The notes under the pieces are model-generated. The model had not been told where the DNA came from. It did no database searches and was given only the letters and a program-made list of their open reading frames with translations. From Lachnospiraceae bacterium (GTDB taxonomy: Bacteria; Bacillota; Clostridia; Lachnospirales; Lachnospiraceae): a stretch of DNA of 63,777 nucleotides. The stretch lies in the NCBI GenBank assembly GCA_022799755.1, contig JAAWOU010000006.1:1-63777 (forward strand), given 5' to 3'. Of this stretch, positions 51,986 through 62,336 are shown one piece after another (the first letter of the stretch is position 1; every line of letters begins with the position of its first letter). The translations under genes were made by a program, and so were the position numbers.

Positions 51986-53653
51986 TCAGCGGGACTTTGC
52001 GTCGGTCCATCGGGCGCAGTAATTCCGCTTAGCCTCCGGGGGCAGCGGGGTCTCGTACAGCTTTCCGCCGCTTTCGTCTGTGGCGAGAATTCTGTAGTCC
52101 AATTTTTCAAAGAGATTTTCCACAGGCTTATTTTTGGCTGTGGGGAGGTACCTGGCCTGCAGGGAGGAAAAGCCCTGGCTGTACAGCTCCTTTTCAATGT
52201 CTTCCACGATTGCGTTTTCAAGATTGCGCCCCATCACGCGGCAACTCATGACAAAGGTGTCGATCATGGGGACGGCCTGGGTGAGATCCAGGATGACTGC
52301 CGCTATGATGCCGTTATCGCCGAAGCAGTCCTTTACCCGGTACAGATAGACCCTTTTTCCCGCGTCCCGGAGAAGCTTTTCCATGGCGGCCTGCTCGTAG
52401 CGCTTGGTGGTCAGATTAAACTGATTGGTTTTATTGACCAATTGAGTCAAACGCTCCGAATTCGCTTCCGGCGCTTCCCTGGAGATTTCCATGGCCAGCT
52501 GACGCAGATAGGAGGCAAAGTCCGAGGCCTGAGTCTTCAGTGCGTTTCGCTTCGCATTCTCCGCGTACTGTCTGGTCTTTTGCCTGTCTTCGGAGGTGAC
52601 GGCGACCTGCTCAAAGTACTGTCTGTAAATCCGGACCATTGCCTCTGGCAGGTCCTCGGGTCTGTCCGGAAAATCCGGCACGGCCACCTGGGGCAGCGCG
52701 GCTTTCACCAGAGCCCGCTCCGCCGGGCTGTCGTCCCAGAACACAAAGGAGTCCAGCCCCAGATTCAGCTCTGCGGCAATCTCCGCGATATTCTCCGGCT
52801 TGGGACGCCAGTTGATCCTCATGGCTGCGAAGTCCTCCGGGCGCAGCGCCATCTGGGGATGGGAGGCGATGATGTCCATGGCGTCTTCGGGGTTATTTTT
52901 GGACACGATGCCCAGCAGAACGCCCTGTCTCTGCATCTGGGCAATGACGCGCTGGAGGTTTCGGTACATGAGTCCGGTGTGCTCATCGGAGAGTATGACG
53001 GGAGTATGGTCGTTTTCTCCGGCCAGCCCGCCCCACAGCGTATTGTCCAGATCCAACAGCAGTACCTTTTTGGGAATCCGCCCCTGGAGCCGCAGGATAT
53101 AAAGGAGCAGCGCCACGATGCGCTTCTGGGCTTCGCCGGTGTGGAGGATACGGCCCATGTACCACATTTTGCGGGAAAAGGCGTTCTCCGCCCCCATTTC
53201 CGCTATCATACGGCGGTAGGGCAGGACGCGGACATTCGGGTGACTGTCACAGAGGGCCCGGAGACATTCCTGCCACCTGCTCTCCAGCGCCTCGCCCCGT
53301 CCGTCCGCCGGCGCGATCTCCAGCTCCGGGCCCCACAGGAAAGCGTCGGAAATATAGTACAGCCGCTCTTTGTGCAGCGCTGCTTTCAGCGAGGCGAACC
53401 AGCTTTCGATTCTGCCGCAGCCTGCCTCGGGATCATGGTCCGCCAATTCCATCAGATCCATCAGCAGGAAAGTGATATCCGGCGCAAAGGCTTCATAGGA
53501 GGAGGACGGGTCCAGAAGCGCCCCCAGCTCGTTGCCGTATCCCTCGGGCTCGTAGAGCGCGCTGTCCGGGTCCGCCGCAGCCAGCTCCTTTGACAGCATC
53601 CGGACCACGAAGTTCATATTTACATTGGATAAGACGGCAATCCTATGATGCAT
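51986..53653 (-). CDS. FkbH-like HAD-family glyceryl-ACP-type loading enzyme
   Basis: 555 residues. FkbH proteins take 1,3-bisphosphoglycerate, dephosphorylate it and load a three-carbon glyceryl unit on an ACP. An N-terminal SGNH-like region of about 190 residues precedes the HAD core, whose nucleophile motif is KVLLLDLDNTLWGG (D201, D203), then GIVSKNNPEDAMDIIASHPQ and FWDDSPAERALVKAALPQV. The C-terminal portion contains QLVNKTNQFNLTTKRYEQAA and SCRVMGRNLENAIVED, typical of the full-length family. The gene overlaps pseF by 11 bases and precedes the ACP. Its place in a nonulosonate operon is notable. Confidence 0.9.
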   Translation of the reverse strand: MHHRIAVLSNVNMNFVVRMLSKELAAADPDSALYEPEGYGNELGALLDPSSSYEAFAPDITFLLMDLMELADHDPEAGCGRIESWFASLKAALHKERLYYISDAFLWGPELEIAPADGRGEALESRWQECLRALCDSHPNVRVLPYRRMIAEMGAENAFSRKMWYMGRILHTGEAQKRIVALLLYILRLQGRIPKKVLLLDLDNTLWGGLAGENDHTPVILSDEHTGLMYRNLQRVIAQMQRQGVLLGIVSKNNPEDAMDIIASHPQMALRPEDFAAMRINWRPKPENIAEIAAELNLGLDSFVFWDDSPAERALVKAALPQVAVPDFPDRPEDLPEAMVRIYRQYFEQVAVTSEDRQKTRQYAENAKRNALKTQASDFASYLRQLAMEISREAPEANSERLTQLVNKTNQFNLTTKRYEQAAMEKLLRDAGKRVYLYRVKDCFGDNGIIAAVILDLTQAVPMIDTFVMSCRVMGRNLENAIVEDIEKELYSQGFSSLQARYLPTAKNKPVENLFEKLDYRILATDESGGKLYETPLPPEAKRNYCARWTDAKSR

Positions 53654-54347
53654 GCTCTTCCCGCTCCCTCATCATCCGGTACTTGATCTGTGCGATTTCC
53701 CAGTCTGTCTCATTGTCGATGTCCTGGACCTCCATCTCGTCCAGCACCATGGGCAGGATTTTGCCCAAAAGTACCTTTTTGTTCACCAGATAGGGGGCGG
53801 TTTTCATAATGGAAAACTGCCCGGCATCGTGATAGTGGGGCACAAGGTCCTGGGAACGGGTGTCCAGATACTGCGGATACTCGAACATCAATCTGCCCTG
53901 CTCCGTCACCATGGCGCGCTGGGGAGGGAACGAAAAGGGAACCACGCCAAGTATGGTATCCGCGTCCGAGGCGCAGAGCCGTTCCAGGGCATCCCGCAGC
54001 TTCCGGCCTGTGACAAAGGGGGCGGTGGGATAGATACAGCAGGTCAGGTCAAAGGTCTGGCCCCGCTTTTCGTACTCTGCCAGCACCTCCAGGAGCACAT
54101 CGTTGGTGGTGGCGTAATCGCTGGAGGTTTTCTCGCTGCGGTAAAAGGGTACCTCCGCCCCGTATTCCAGCGCAATCCGGGCGATTTCCTCGCTGTCCGT
54201 GGACACCATCACGGTGTCGAACACGCCCGCCTGGAGAGCCGCCTCTATGGAGTAGGCCAAAATGGGCTTCCCGCAGAACTCCCGGATATTCTTCTTCGGA
54301 ATTCGTTTGCTGCCGCCTCTGGCAGTGATGATGGCAATGGCCTTCAT
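53643..54347 (-). CDS. pseF: CMP-pseudaminic (nonulosonic) acid cytidylyltransferase
   Basis: 234 residues from ATG 54347 (GGGAGG upstream). Activates the nine-carbon acid with CTP. The NeuA/PseF nucleotidyltransferase start IAIITARGGSKRIPKKNIRE, then STDSEEIARIALEYGAEVPF, ALERLCASDADTILGV and IDNETDWEIAQIKYRMM are typical. It connects synthesis to the transferase encoded directly upstream. Confidence 0.93.
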   Translation of the reverse strand: MKAIAIITARGGSKRIPKKNIREFCGKPILAYSIEAALQAGVFDTVMVSTDSEEIARIALEYGAEVPFYRSEKTSSDYATTNDVLLEVLAEYEKRGQTFDLTCCIYPTAPFVTGRKLRDALERLCASDADTILGVVPFSFPPQRAMVTEQGRLMFEYPQYLDTRSQDLVPHYHDAGQFSIMKTAPYLVNKKVLLGKILPMVLDEMEVQDIDNETDWEIAQIKYRMMREREEHAS

Positions 54348-54366
54348 GTCTGTTACCTCCCTGTGT

Positions 54367-55437
54367 CTATATCTGTTCATTCTGCCTGTGGATCAGCGGA
54401 TCCTCATAGGCGTCCATGAAATCCTCGCCCAGCCGGACCACCTGGTCGGCGAACCGGATGGCCTTGATCTCCGTCAGCACAGCCACCACTTTCCGAAACC
54501 GCAGGCCCGGAAAGAAATTCAGCATTTCCATGGGCACGGTGGCGTCAAACTGGGGATACTCGGCGAATAATCGGCGGTAATCCAGCGTGTCCCTGGGATG
54601 GGGCTTGAGAAAGACAGTTCCCTCCTTTTCATACATCCGGATAATATCCCTGAAAATCCGCTCCCTCACATCCAGCGTGCAAAGGGGATCCGTCAGGATC
54701 AGAATTTTGTCCCCCACACTGCCGGCCTCGTCAATCTGAGCCCGGAGCCGGTCCATATCCCGGATGAAAGCCTGCAGTATCAGAGATTTGTCTTCCTCTG
54801 TCAGTCTGTCCACCAGAGCCTGTCTGGGCTGCTCGATATACTGTGGACAGGGGTACTTGATGGCGGAGATGTCGTTGACCTCCATGTCGATGCAGTATTT
54901 CCCGTAGCCGTTCTGGACGAAGATCAGATTCAGCTTCCTGGAGAGGAAAACTTTCAGCCCGAAATGGCCCCTGTTGTCATAGCGGGCGGCGTCGTAATTC
55001 TTCAGGCAGTTCAGCCCGTCCTCCAGGGCATGGTAAGGAATCTTCTTCTGATTCAGATAGTAGCCGATGGGATCGGAATCACAGTACACGTAGATATCCC
55101 CGTACTCCCTGAAATCCACCGGCACATAGGGCTCCTCCAGCTTAGCGTAGCGCCTGGTAAACCGAATCCGGTTCCACAGATGCATCAGAAAGCCTTTCCC
55201 CCCGGCGCGGAGTTTTTCCAGCTCCGGAAAGAAGTCCTCCCGCTTTTCGTCGAATTCAAGTACCTCCTCAAAAAGTCCCGTGAGCTCCACCCGGCTTTTC
55301 AGGGTCTCAAAGTCATTGGACATTTTGCTCAGGACCAACGTGGCCCGGCCCCTTTTTTCAGGGGGCAGCGCAAGCTCTTTGAGGAATGTGACATATACGT
55401 GGTAATAGGTATGGCAGACGTAGATTCGCTCTTTCAT
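54367..55437 (-). CDS. Probable nonulosonic acid transferase (GT52-like)
   Basis: 356 residues, first gene of the operon. Lacks membrane helices. Its layout, with YVCHTYYHVYVTFLKELALP at the start, YHALEDGLNCLKNYDAARYD in the middle and FLKPHPRDTLDYRRLFAEYP near the end, resembles GT52-type and related sialyltransferase-like GT-B enzymes, in which the KPHPRD stretch binds the CMP-sugar. Next to pseF it is the likely enzyme that transfers the CMP-sugar to flagellin or a surface glycan. The ribosome site is weak. Confidence 0.75.
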   Translation of the reverse strand: MKERIYVCHTYYHVYVTFLKELALPPEKRGRATLVLSKMSNDFETLKSRVELTGLFEEVLEFDEKREDFFPELEKLRAGGKGFLMHLWNRIRFTRRYAKLEEPYVPVDFREYGDIYVYCDSDPIGYYLNQKKIPYHALEDGLNCLKNYDAARYDNRGHFGLKVFLSRKLNLIFVQNGYGKYCIDMEVNDISAIKYPCPQYIEQPRQALVDRLTEEDKSLILQAFIRDMDRLRAQIDEAGSVGDKILILTDPLCTLDVRERIFRDIIRMYEKEGTVFLKPHPRDTLDYRRLFAEYPQFDATVPMEMLNFFPGLRFRKVVAVLTEIKAIRFADQVVRLGEDFMDAYEDPLIHRQNEQI

Positions 55438-55472
55438 CAGATAAGGTTCCCGCCTTTTTTGTTTATTTTCTG

Positions 55473-55501
55473 ATTATAACACTCGCCGCATTGCTTGTCC
55501 A
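55473..55501 (-). promoter_or_regulatory. Strong extended -10 promoter of the pseudaminate operon
   Basis: On the minus strand -35 TGGACA (55501-55496), 17-bp spacer, -10 TATAAT (55478-55473) preceded by TGT. The leader before the GT52-like gene is only about 30 bases. It is a vegetative rather than flagellar-sigma promoter. Confidence 0.7.
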
Positions 55502-55509
55502 GTGCCGCA

Positions 55510-56109
55510 TCCCGCCCCGGGAATTCTGGTTTCATTGTAGGAGAGAACGGGAAGTCCTGCACGGTCTATGCCCCCAGACACAAGCGGGTGAAAATCACTG
55601 GCGTGCGGGATGTAAAGATTGCCGTCTGCTAGGCGGAAGTAAAAGAGGATACCCGGCCTCAGCTGATTCTGCCGGAGGATGTCTGGGTGGCTACCCTGGG
55701 TGTGAAGCCCTGCCAGCGGGAGACGGATTTTATTCTGGAAGAGGGCTGCAATGCGAGAAAACTGTGCATAGGAGAGGCATTTGTCACGCCGGGAAACTGG
55801 GCTGGCTTTCCGCCGCACAAGCACGACGAGGACAATATGCCCCGGGAGGGGATCCTGGAGGAACTTTACTATTTTCTGTTCCGGCCGGAACAGGGGTTCG
55901 CGGTTCAGAGACTCTACACGAAAGACGAAGACATCGATGTCACCTACACGGTAAAGCAGGACGAGCTGGTGGAGTTCCCCAGAGGCTATCACACTACAGC
56001 GGGCGCTCCGGGGTATCATACCTATTTCCTCTGGGTGATGGCGGGAGAGCACCAGGGCTTTTACCGCTCCAATGACCCTGACCATGACTGGGTGGTCTCG
56101 GCGGTCTGA
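55510..56109 (+). pseudogene. iolB: 5-deoxy-glucuronate isomerase, 5'-truncated with an internal amber stop
   Basis: The C-terminal 140 codons (55687-56109) match IolB of the inositol degradation pathway: TPGNWAGFPPHKHDEDNMP with metal-binding His, EELYYFLFRPEQGFAVQRLY and PRGYHTTAGAPGYHTYFLWV. In the same frame upstream, ENGKSCTVYAPRHKRVKI and TGVRDVKIAVC continue the protein but end in TAG at 55630-55632. The first 50-60 residues are missing next to the pseudaminate promoter. No other iol genes are in the window, so the gene is dead and probably was cut by the arrival of the neighbouring operon. Confidence 0.8.
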
Positions 56110-56147
56110 CCATTGCTGCGGTGTTCCGGAGCTTTAGGGGCGTATAG

Positions 56148-56184
56148 GGGAAAGCATTTCCGGACGGAGGTGCTTTCCCTTTTT
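56148..56184 (+). terminator. Intrinsic terminator after the iolB remnant
   Basis: GGGAAAGCA (56148-56156) pairs with TGCTTTCCC (56171-56179), followed by five T. Confidence 0.85.
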
Positions 56185-56212
56185 AATTTTGTCAAAAGAG
56201 AACGGATATTCT

Positions 56213-56264
56213 GAACAAATGTTCTGATTTGGGTATGTACTTTTTTGAGAAGATGTGTTATACT
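56213..56264 (+). promoter_or_regulatory. LexA (SOS) box and promoter of uvrB
   Basis: GAACAAATGTTC (56213-56224) fits the Gram-positive LexA/DinR pattern GAAC-N4-GTTC. A half-conserved neighbour GAACGGATATTC lies at 56200-56211. A TATACT -10 is at 56259-56264; the -35 is weak. The region 56185-56441 holds no gene. Confidence 0.75.
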
Positions 56265-56441
56265 ATAACCTGCTGTGTTCGAGAATTCCATATAGTTTTA
56301 TGCTGGATTCATATGTCGACAAAAGCGATTTAGGTGACTTTCATTCGTCACGGTACTTTTTTAAAGTGAAAAGAAGACACACCGCGACGAATTTCGGGCG
56401 GATAGTGCCCCTTTTTATGATAGGTGCAAGGAGGTGGTATT

Positions 56442-58457
56442 GTGCAGGATGCACAAAAATGCTTCAAACTTCATTCCGAATACAAGCCCACCGGCGACCA
56501 GCCGCAGGCCATAGCCGAACTTGTGAAAGGCTTCCGGGAGGGCAATCAGTTCCAGACTTTGCTAGGGGTTACAGGCTCCGGCAAGACATTCACCATGGCC
56601 AACGTCATCGCCGCCCTGAACAAGCCCACTTTGGTCATAGCCCACAATAAGACCCTGGCCGGCCAGCTCTACGGCGAGTTCAAGGAATTTTTCCCGGAAA
56701 ACGCGGTAGAATACTTTGTGTCCTACTACGACTACTACCAGCCCGAAGCCTACGTGCCCTCCTCGGACACCTACATCGCCAAGGACTCCTCCATCAACGA
56801 CGAGATCGACAAGCTGCGCCTGTCCGCCACGGCCTCCCTGACGGAGCGCAGGGACGTGGTGGTGGTGGCCAGCGTGTCCTGCATTTACGGTCTGGGCAGC
56901 CCGGACGAGTACCAGGACATGATCGTCTCCCTGCGGCCCGGCATGATAAAGGACAGGGACCAGGTGCTCCGGGAGTTGGTGGACATCCAGTACACCCGCA
57001 ACGAGATGGACATGCACAGAGGGTGCTTCCGTGTGCATGGGGATGTCATAGAGGTGTATCCGGCCCAGGGCGGTGACTACTTCATCCGGATCGAATTCTT
57101 CGGGGACGAAATCGACCGCATCGCCGAGGTGGAGCCGCTCTCCGGCCGGGTGCACGCGTCGCTGAACCACATCGCCATCTTCCCGGCCTCCCACTACGTG
57201 GTGTCCATGGACAAGATCAAGGCCGCCTGTGAAAATATCGAAAAAGAGATGGAAGAGCGGGTGCGGTTCTTCAAGGGGGAGGACAAGCTCATCGAGGCCC
57301 AGCGCATCGCGGAGCGGACCAATTTCGACATCGAAATGCTCAGGGAGACCGGATTCTGCTCCGGTATCGAGAACTATTCCAGGCACTTGAACGCCATGCC
57401 TGCGGGATCGCCTCCCCTGACATTGATGGATTTCTTCCCGGAAGACTTCCTGATCATTATAGACGAGTCCCATATGACCATTCCTCAGATCCGGGGGATG
57501 TATGCAGGAGACCGCTCCAGGAAGCAGACTTTGGTGGACTACGGCTTCCGCCTTCCCTCGGCCCTGGACAACAGGCCCCTGAACTTTGAGGAGTTCGAAA
57601 CCCATATCGACCAGATGATGTTCGTCTCGGCCACGCCCTCGGACTACGAGGAGGCACACGAACTGCTGCGCACGGAGCAGATCATCCGGCCTACGGGACT
57701 GCTGGATCCGGAGGTGGACGTGCGCCCGGTGGAGGGGCAGATCGACGATCTCATCGGCGAGATCAACAAGGAGACCAAAAAGCACAATAAAGTGCTGGTG
57801 ACCACCCTGACCAAGCGCATGGCGGAAGACCTGACCGATTACATGAAAGAAGTGGGCATCCGTGTGAAATATCTGCACTCGGATATCGACACCCTGGAGC
57901 GGGCGGAGATCATCCGGGACATGCGTCTGGACGTGTTCGACGTGCTGGTGGGCATCAATCTGCTGCGGGAGGGCCTGGACATCCCGGAGATATCTTTGGT
58001 GGCAATCCTGGACGCGGACAAGGAGGGATTCCTGCGCAGCGCCACCTCCTTGATCCAGACCATTGGCCGCGCCGCCCGAAATGCAGAGGGACATGTAGTC
58101 ATGTACGCGGATACCATCACGGATTCCATGCGGGTGGCGTTGGACGAGACCAACCGCCGCCGGGAAATCCAGATGAAATATAATGAGGAACATGGCATTA
58201 CGCCTCAGACCATCAAAAAATCCGTCCGCGACCTGATAGCAATCTCCAAGGTCATAGCCAAGGAGGAGATGCGCTTCGAGAAAGATCCGGAGTCCATGAG
58301 CAAAAAGGAACTGGAGAAGCTGATTGCGGACGTGCAGAAGAAGATGCAGAAGGCGGCAGCAGACCTGAACTTCGAAGCCGCCGCGGAGCTGCGTGACAAG
58401 ATGATCGAACTGAAAGAGAAGCTGCGTGACTTTAATGAGGAGAAAGGGGATTCCTGA
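56442..58457 (+). CDS. uvrB: Excinuclease ABC subunit B
   Basis: 671 residues from GTG 56442, five bases after AAGGAGGTGG. DNA-damage verification helicase of nucleotide excision repair. Walker A GVTGSGKT (42-49), the beta-hairpin motif [24 protein letters not shown], the [20 protein letters not shown] region, C-terminal helicase motifs ([25 protein letters not shown]) and the UVR domain ([16 protein letters not shown]) are complete. LexA-controlled. Normally followed by uvrA; here another gene intervenes. Confidence 0.97.
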   Translation: MQDAQKCFKLHSEYKPTGDQPQAIAELVKGFREGNQFQTLLGVTGSGKTFTMANVIAALNKPTLVIAHNKTLAGQLYGEFKEFFPENAVEYFVSYYDYYQPEAYVPSSDTYIAKDSSINDEIDKLRLSATASLTERRDVVVVASVSCIYGLGSPDEYQDMIVSLRPGMIKDRDQVLRELVDIQYTRNEMDMHRGCFRVHGDVIEVYPAQGGDYFIRIEFFGDEIDRIAEVEPLSGRVHASLNHIAIFPASHYVVSMDKIKAACENIEKEMEERVRFFKGEDKLIEAQRIAERTNFDIEMLRETGFCSGIENYSRHLNAMPAGSPPLTLMDFFPEDFLIIIDESHMTIPQIRGMYAGDRSRKQTLVDYGFRLPSALDNRPLNFEEFETHIDQMMFVSATPSDYEEAHELLRTEQIIRPTGLLDPEVDVRPVEGQIDDLIGEINKETKKHNKVLVTTLTKRMAEDLTDYMKEVGIRVKYLHSDIDTLERAEIIRDMRLDVFDVLVGINLLREGLDIPEISLVAILDADKEGFLRSATSLIQTIGRAARNAEGHVVMYADTITDSMRVALDETNRRREIQMKYNEEHGITPQTIKKSVRDLIAISKVIAKEEMRFEKDPESMSKKELEKLIADVQKKMQKAAADLNFEAAAELRDKMIELKEKLRDFNEEKGDS

Positions 58458-58491
58458 AAGAGAATCATTTGGCAATGGAAAACGCAAAAAG

Positions 58492-59124
58492 ATGGAAATT
58501 GAAAAAAGCAGGAATCAGGAATACCTGAAAATAATGGAAGATATATACCATGTCTCGCAGAAGTCAGGGCTAAAATCATTTGTATGGGGCGGATTTGCGG
58601 TTGATATTTTGCAGGGTGAATTTACACGCGAGCATGGCGATTTGGACTGTTTCACGGAGAAACTGGATGAAAACAGAGAAATGCTGCGACAACAGTACGA
58701 AGCACTGGGCTATTCGGTCAGTTATATGGAAGAATTCTGGATGCTGAGAATCGAAAAAAATGGGATGCACGCTTCTTTCAACAGTGTCAGGGACATTGAC
58801 GGCATTGCCCATTGGTACCATATAGGCCCCCGTGGCACGGTATATTTCCCCTATGACTGGTTAGATCGTACACCCCGGTTGTTTTATGGGATACCTGTTT
58901 ATACAATCGGCGAAAAGATGGCTTATGTGTTAAAGTCATCTGCCCGGCTGTTGAACCCGGAATGGAGGATGCGGGAGAAAGACTGTGCGGATATTGCCAG
59001 ATTGGAGAGATTGCTGGACATGAAAGCGGAAGAAAGAGAAGAAATAAAGAAAAAAGTGTGGAGCCACAATCCTTATTGGTATGCCAGGGGATATGAGGAA
59101 TGCTATTATCCTATCCTACTATAA
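58492..59124 (+). CDS. Nucleotidyltransferase-like protein (aminoglycoside/lincosamide adenylyltransferase type)
   Basis: 210 residues from ATG 58492; the ribosome site is poor. The N-terminus has the nucleotidyltransferase fold, KSFVWGGFAVDILQGEF with GG at 33-34, and HGDLDCF with the metal-binding Asp pair D50 and D52, as in ANT(2'')/LinB-like drug adenylyltransferases. The body (GIAHWYHIGPRGTVYFPYDW, IPVYTIGEKMAYVLKSSARL) also fits. It is AT-richer than uvrB and uvrA, and lies between them, pointing to acquisition. Drug resistance is possible but not shown; other targets are equally open. Confidence 0.7.
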   Translation: MEIEKSRNQEYLKIMEDIYHVSQKSGLKSFVWGGFAVDILQGEFTREHGDLDCFTEKLDENREMLRQQYEALGYSVSYMEEFWMLRIEKNGMHASFNSVRDIDGIAHWYHIGPRGTVYFPYDWLDRTPRLFYGIPVYTIGEKMAYVLKSSARLLNPEWRMREKDCADIARLERLLDMKAEEREEIKKKVWSHNPYWYARGYEECYYPILL

Positions 59125-59262
59125 ACTGCTCTAAGCAAACATATATTTGGGACTGTAAAGCAACTAAAGCCGAAGCTACATGGCATACTGGACATAAGGG
59201 CATTAAATTAAGCTATGGAACTTGCCATATATTAATAAAGGAAGGAAAGTTGACAAAGGCAA

Positions 59263-62157
59263 ATGGAAGAGATAAAGAAAATGCGCCCCCGCGAATACAT
59301 CAAAATAAGGGGCGCCAATGAGCACAATCTGAAGAATATCGATGTAGACATCCCACGCAACGAGCTGGTGGTCCTGACAGGCATGTCAGGTTCCGGCAAG
59401 TCCTCCCTGGCTTTTGACACCATCTATGCGGAGGGACAGCGCCGCTACATGGAATCCCTGTCCTCCTACGCCAGGCAGTTCCTGGGACAGATGGAGAAGC
59501 CCAATGTGGAGAAGATCGAGGGCCTTTCCCCGGCCATCTCCATCGACCAGAAATCCACCAACCGCAACCCCCGCTCCACCGTGGGAACCGTGACGGAGAT
59601 CTACGACTACTTCCGTCTGCTCTACGCCAGGATCGGCACGCCACACTGCCCGAACTGCGGCAGGGAGATCTCCAAGCAGACCGTGGACCAGATGGTGGAT
59701 CAGATCATGGCGCTGCCCGAGGGAACCAGGCTTCAGCTGCTGGCCCCCGTGGTCAGGGGCCGCAAGGGGCAGCATGAGAAAGTGCTGGACAGGGCCAGGA
59801 AGAGCGGCTATGTCCGGGTGCGCATAGACGGCGATCTCTATGAGCTGACAGAGGAGATATCCCTGGAGAAGAACATCAAGCACAGCATAGAGATTGTGGT
59901 GGACCGCCTGGCCGTGAAGCCCGGCATAGAGCGCCGTCTGGCGGACTCTATCGAGAATGTGCTGAACCTGGCGGAGAACCTGCTGGTGGTGGACGTCATA
60001 GGCGGGGAGCCCATGACTTTCAGCCAGAGCTTCTCCTGCCCGGACTGCGGAATCGGCATCAGCGAGATCGAGCCCAGGAGCTTCTCTTTCAACAATCCTT
60101 TCGGAGCCTGTCCGGAATGCTCCGGCCTGGGCTACAAGATGGAATTCGACATTGAGCTGATGATCCCGGATCCCCGGATGAGCATCAATGAGGGAGCCAT
60201 TGCCGTCACGGGATGGCAGTCCTGCATGGATAAGACCAGCTTCACCAACGCTCTGCTGCTGGCCCTGTGCAAGGAGTATCATTTCGACTTGGACACGCCT
60301 TTCGCGGAATATCCGGAGAATATAAAGGACATCCTGATCCGGGGCACCGAAGGCAAAGAGGTGGAGGTCCACTATCAGGGACAGCGGGGCAGCGGCGTCT
60401 ATCCAGTGGCTTTCGAAGGGCTGGTGCGGAGCGTGGAGCGGCGGTACAGGGAGACTTTCTCCGAGACCATGAAGCAGGAGTACGAGACTTTCATGCGCAT
60501 CACCCCCTGCCGGGAATGCAAGGGCATGCGCCTGAAGAAAGAGGCCCTTGCGGTAACGGTATGCAATAAAAATATATATGAAATAACATCCGAATCCATT
60601 CTGGAGCTCAACGATTTCCTGAAAGACATGCAGCTATCCAGCCAGCAGCTGCTGATCGGAAAGCAGCTGCTGAAAGAGATTCGGGCCAGGGTGGGATTCC
60701 TGGTGGACGTGGGGCTGGAGTACCTCTCCCTGTCCAGGGCCACGGCTACCCTCTCCGGCGGCGAGGCCCAGCGCATCCGCCTGGCCACCCAGATCGGATC
60801 CGGCCTGGTGGGGGTATGCTATATCCTGGACGAGCCCAGCATCGGCCTGCACCAGCGGGACAATGACAAGCTGCTGCGGACTCTGAAGAATCTGCGGGAT
60901 CTGGGCAATACCATGATCGTGGTGGAACACGACGAGGACACCATGCTGGAGGCTGATTACGTAGTTGACATCGGCCCCGGAGCCGGTTCCTACGGGGGAG
61001 AGGTGGTGGCCTGCGGCACTGCCCAGGAGATCATGCAAATCCCGGAATCCGTCACCGGAAAGTATCTCAGCGGCGAACTGCAGATTCCCGTTCCCGGCCA
61101 GCGGCGCAAGCCCGGGGGCTGGCTGAAAGTGCTGGGCGCCAGGGAGAACAACCTGAAGAATATCGATGTGGAGATCCCCTTGGGGGTCATGACCTGCGTC
61201 ACCGGCGTGTCCGGGTCGGGGAAAAGCTCTCTTGTGAACGAGATCCTGTACAAGCGCTTGGCCAGAGACTTAAACCGGGCCAGATGTATCCCCGGGAAGC
61301 ACAAGGATATCCGGGGACTGGAACAGCTGGACAAGGTCATAGCCATCGACCAGTCTCCCATAGGCCGCACGCCCCGCTCCAATCCCGCCACGTACACGGG
61401 CGTCTTTGACCAGATCCGCGACCTGTTCGCCTCTACGACGGACGCCAAGACCAAGGGCTATACCAAGGGACGCTTCAGCTTCAATGTAAAAGGCGGACGC
61501 TGCGAGGCCTGCAGCGGCGACGGCATCATTAAGATCGAGATGCACTTTCTGCCGGATGTGTACGTGCCCTGTGAGGTCTGCGGCGGCAAGCGGTACAACC
61601 GGGAGACCCTGGACGTAAAGTACAAGGGAAAGAGCATCTTCGACGTGCTGGACATGACTGTGGACGAGGCTTATGACTTCTTCGAGAATGTTCCCTCCAT
61701 CCGGCGCAAGATTGAGACTCTCTACGATGTGGGACTTACCTATGTAAAGCTGGGGCAGCCCTCCACCACCCTCTCCGGCGGCGAGGCCCAGCGCATCAAG
61801 CTGGCCACGGAGCTTTCCAGGCGCAGCACGGGCAAGACTATCTACATTCTGGACGAGCCCACCACGGGCCTGCACTTTGCGGACGTGCACAAGCTGGTGG
61901 ACATCCTGCACCGGCTGGCGGACGGGGGCAATACGGTCGTAGTCATTGAGCACAATCTGGACGTGATCAAGACGGCGGACTATATCATCGACATGGGGCC
62001 CGAGGGCGGCGACCGGGGCGGCACCATGATCGCCAAGGGCACGCCGGAGGAGATCGCCGAGGCGGAAGGCTCCTACACGGGCATTTATATCAGGAAAATG
62101 CTGGCCAAAAGCAGGACCGGGAAATCTTTGGCAGAAGAAAAAGGGAAAAAAGACTAA
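59263..62157 (+). CDS. uvrA: Excinuclease ABC subunit A
   Basis: 964 residues. Damage-recognising dimeric ATPase of nucleotide excision repair. Two ABC modules: Walker [10 protein letters not shown] (40-48) and GVSGSGKSS (about 646-654), signatures [18 protein letters not shown] and [18 protein letters not shown]. Zinc-binding cysteines occur as CPNC, CPDC...CPEC and CEAC...CEVC. The ribosome site is modest, and 138 bases of AT-rich DNA with no gene precede it. The LexA box lies upstream of uvrB. Confidence 0.97.
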   Translation: MEEIKKMRPREYIKIRGANEHNLKNIDVDIPRNELVVLTGMSGSGKSSLAFDTIYAEGQRRYMESLSSYARQFLGQMEKPNVEKIEGLSPAISIDQKSTNRNPRSTVGTVTEIYDYFRLLYARIGTPHCPNCGREISKQTVDQMVDQIMALPEGTRLQLLAPVVRGRKGQHEKVLDRARKSGYVRVRIDGDLYELTEEISLEKNIKHSIEIVVDRLAVKPGIERRLADSIENVLNLAENLLVVDVIGGEPMTFSQSFSCPDCGIGISEIEPRSFSFNNPFGACPECSGLGYKMEFDIELMIPDPRMSINEGAIAVTGWQSCMDKTSFTNALLLALCKEYHFDLDTPFAEYPENIKDILIRGTEGKEVEVHYQGQRGSGVYPVAFEGLVRSVERRYRETFSETMKQEYETFMRITPCRECKGMRLKKEALAVTVCNKNIYEITSESILELNDFLKDMQLSSQQLLIGKQLLKEIRARVGFLVDVGLEYLSLSRATATLSGGEAQRIRLATQIGSGLVGVCYILDEPSIGLHQRDNDKLLRTLKNLRDLGNTMIVVEHDEDTMLEADYVVDIGPGAGSYGGEVVACGTAQEIMQIPESVTGKYLSGELQIPVPGQRRKPGGWLKVLGARENNLKNIDVEIPLGVMTCVTGVSGSGKSSLVNEILYKRLARDLNRARCIPGKHKDIRGLEQLDKVIAIDQSPIGRTPRSNPATYTGVFDQIRDLFASTTDAKTKGYTKGRFSFNVKGGRCEACSGDGIIKIEMHFLPDVYVPCEVCGGKRYNRETLDVKYKGKSIFDVLDMTVDEAYDFFENVPSIRRKIETLYDVGLTYVKLGQPSTTLSGGEAQRIKLATELSRRSTGKTIYILDEPTTGLHFADVHKLVDILHRLADGGNTVVVIEHNLDVIKTADYIIDMGPEGGDRGGTMIAKGTPEEIAEAEGSYTGIYIRKMLAKSRTGKSLAEEKGKKD

Positions 62158-62268
62158 AGAAGCCGAAAGATCGTGCCGAAATCATTATAAGATTCGGCCG
62201 CGGCTTTGCTTCGGGTACACTTTTTTTAAAATTTTTATAAACCCCTATGAAAATGGAAATTTTTCGGT

Positions 62269-62274
62269 TATAAT
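62269..62274 (+). promoter_or_regulatory. -10 element of the mbl promoter
   Basis: TATAAT in a very AT-rich stretch. The -35 at the expected spacing (ATGAAA near 62248) is weak. Nested inverted repeats AAGCCG/CGGCTT and GCCGAA/TTCGGC (62161-62206) between uvrA and here may form its terminator, with a T-run some 15 bases further on. Confidence 0.45.
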
Positions 62275-62336
62275 AAAGCATGTCTGACTTTTGTTTGGAA
62301 CCGGGAATCCAGTTAGAGATAGAAAGGGGCATTTAT

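Noticed and set aside
50267..53593. A very long open frame on the plus strand opposite the pseudaminate operon
   Set aside because: It is antisense to genes with clear family motifs; its own translation is low in recognisable motifs, and GC-rich third positions produce such open shadows.
56562..58487. Long minus-strand open frame opposite uvrB
   Set aside because: Antisense shadow of uvrB; no ribosome site or family resemblance.
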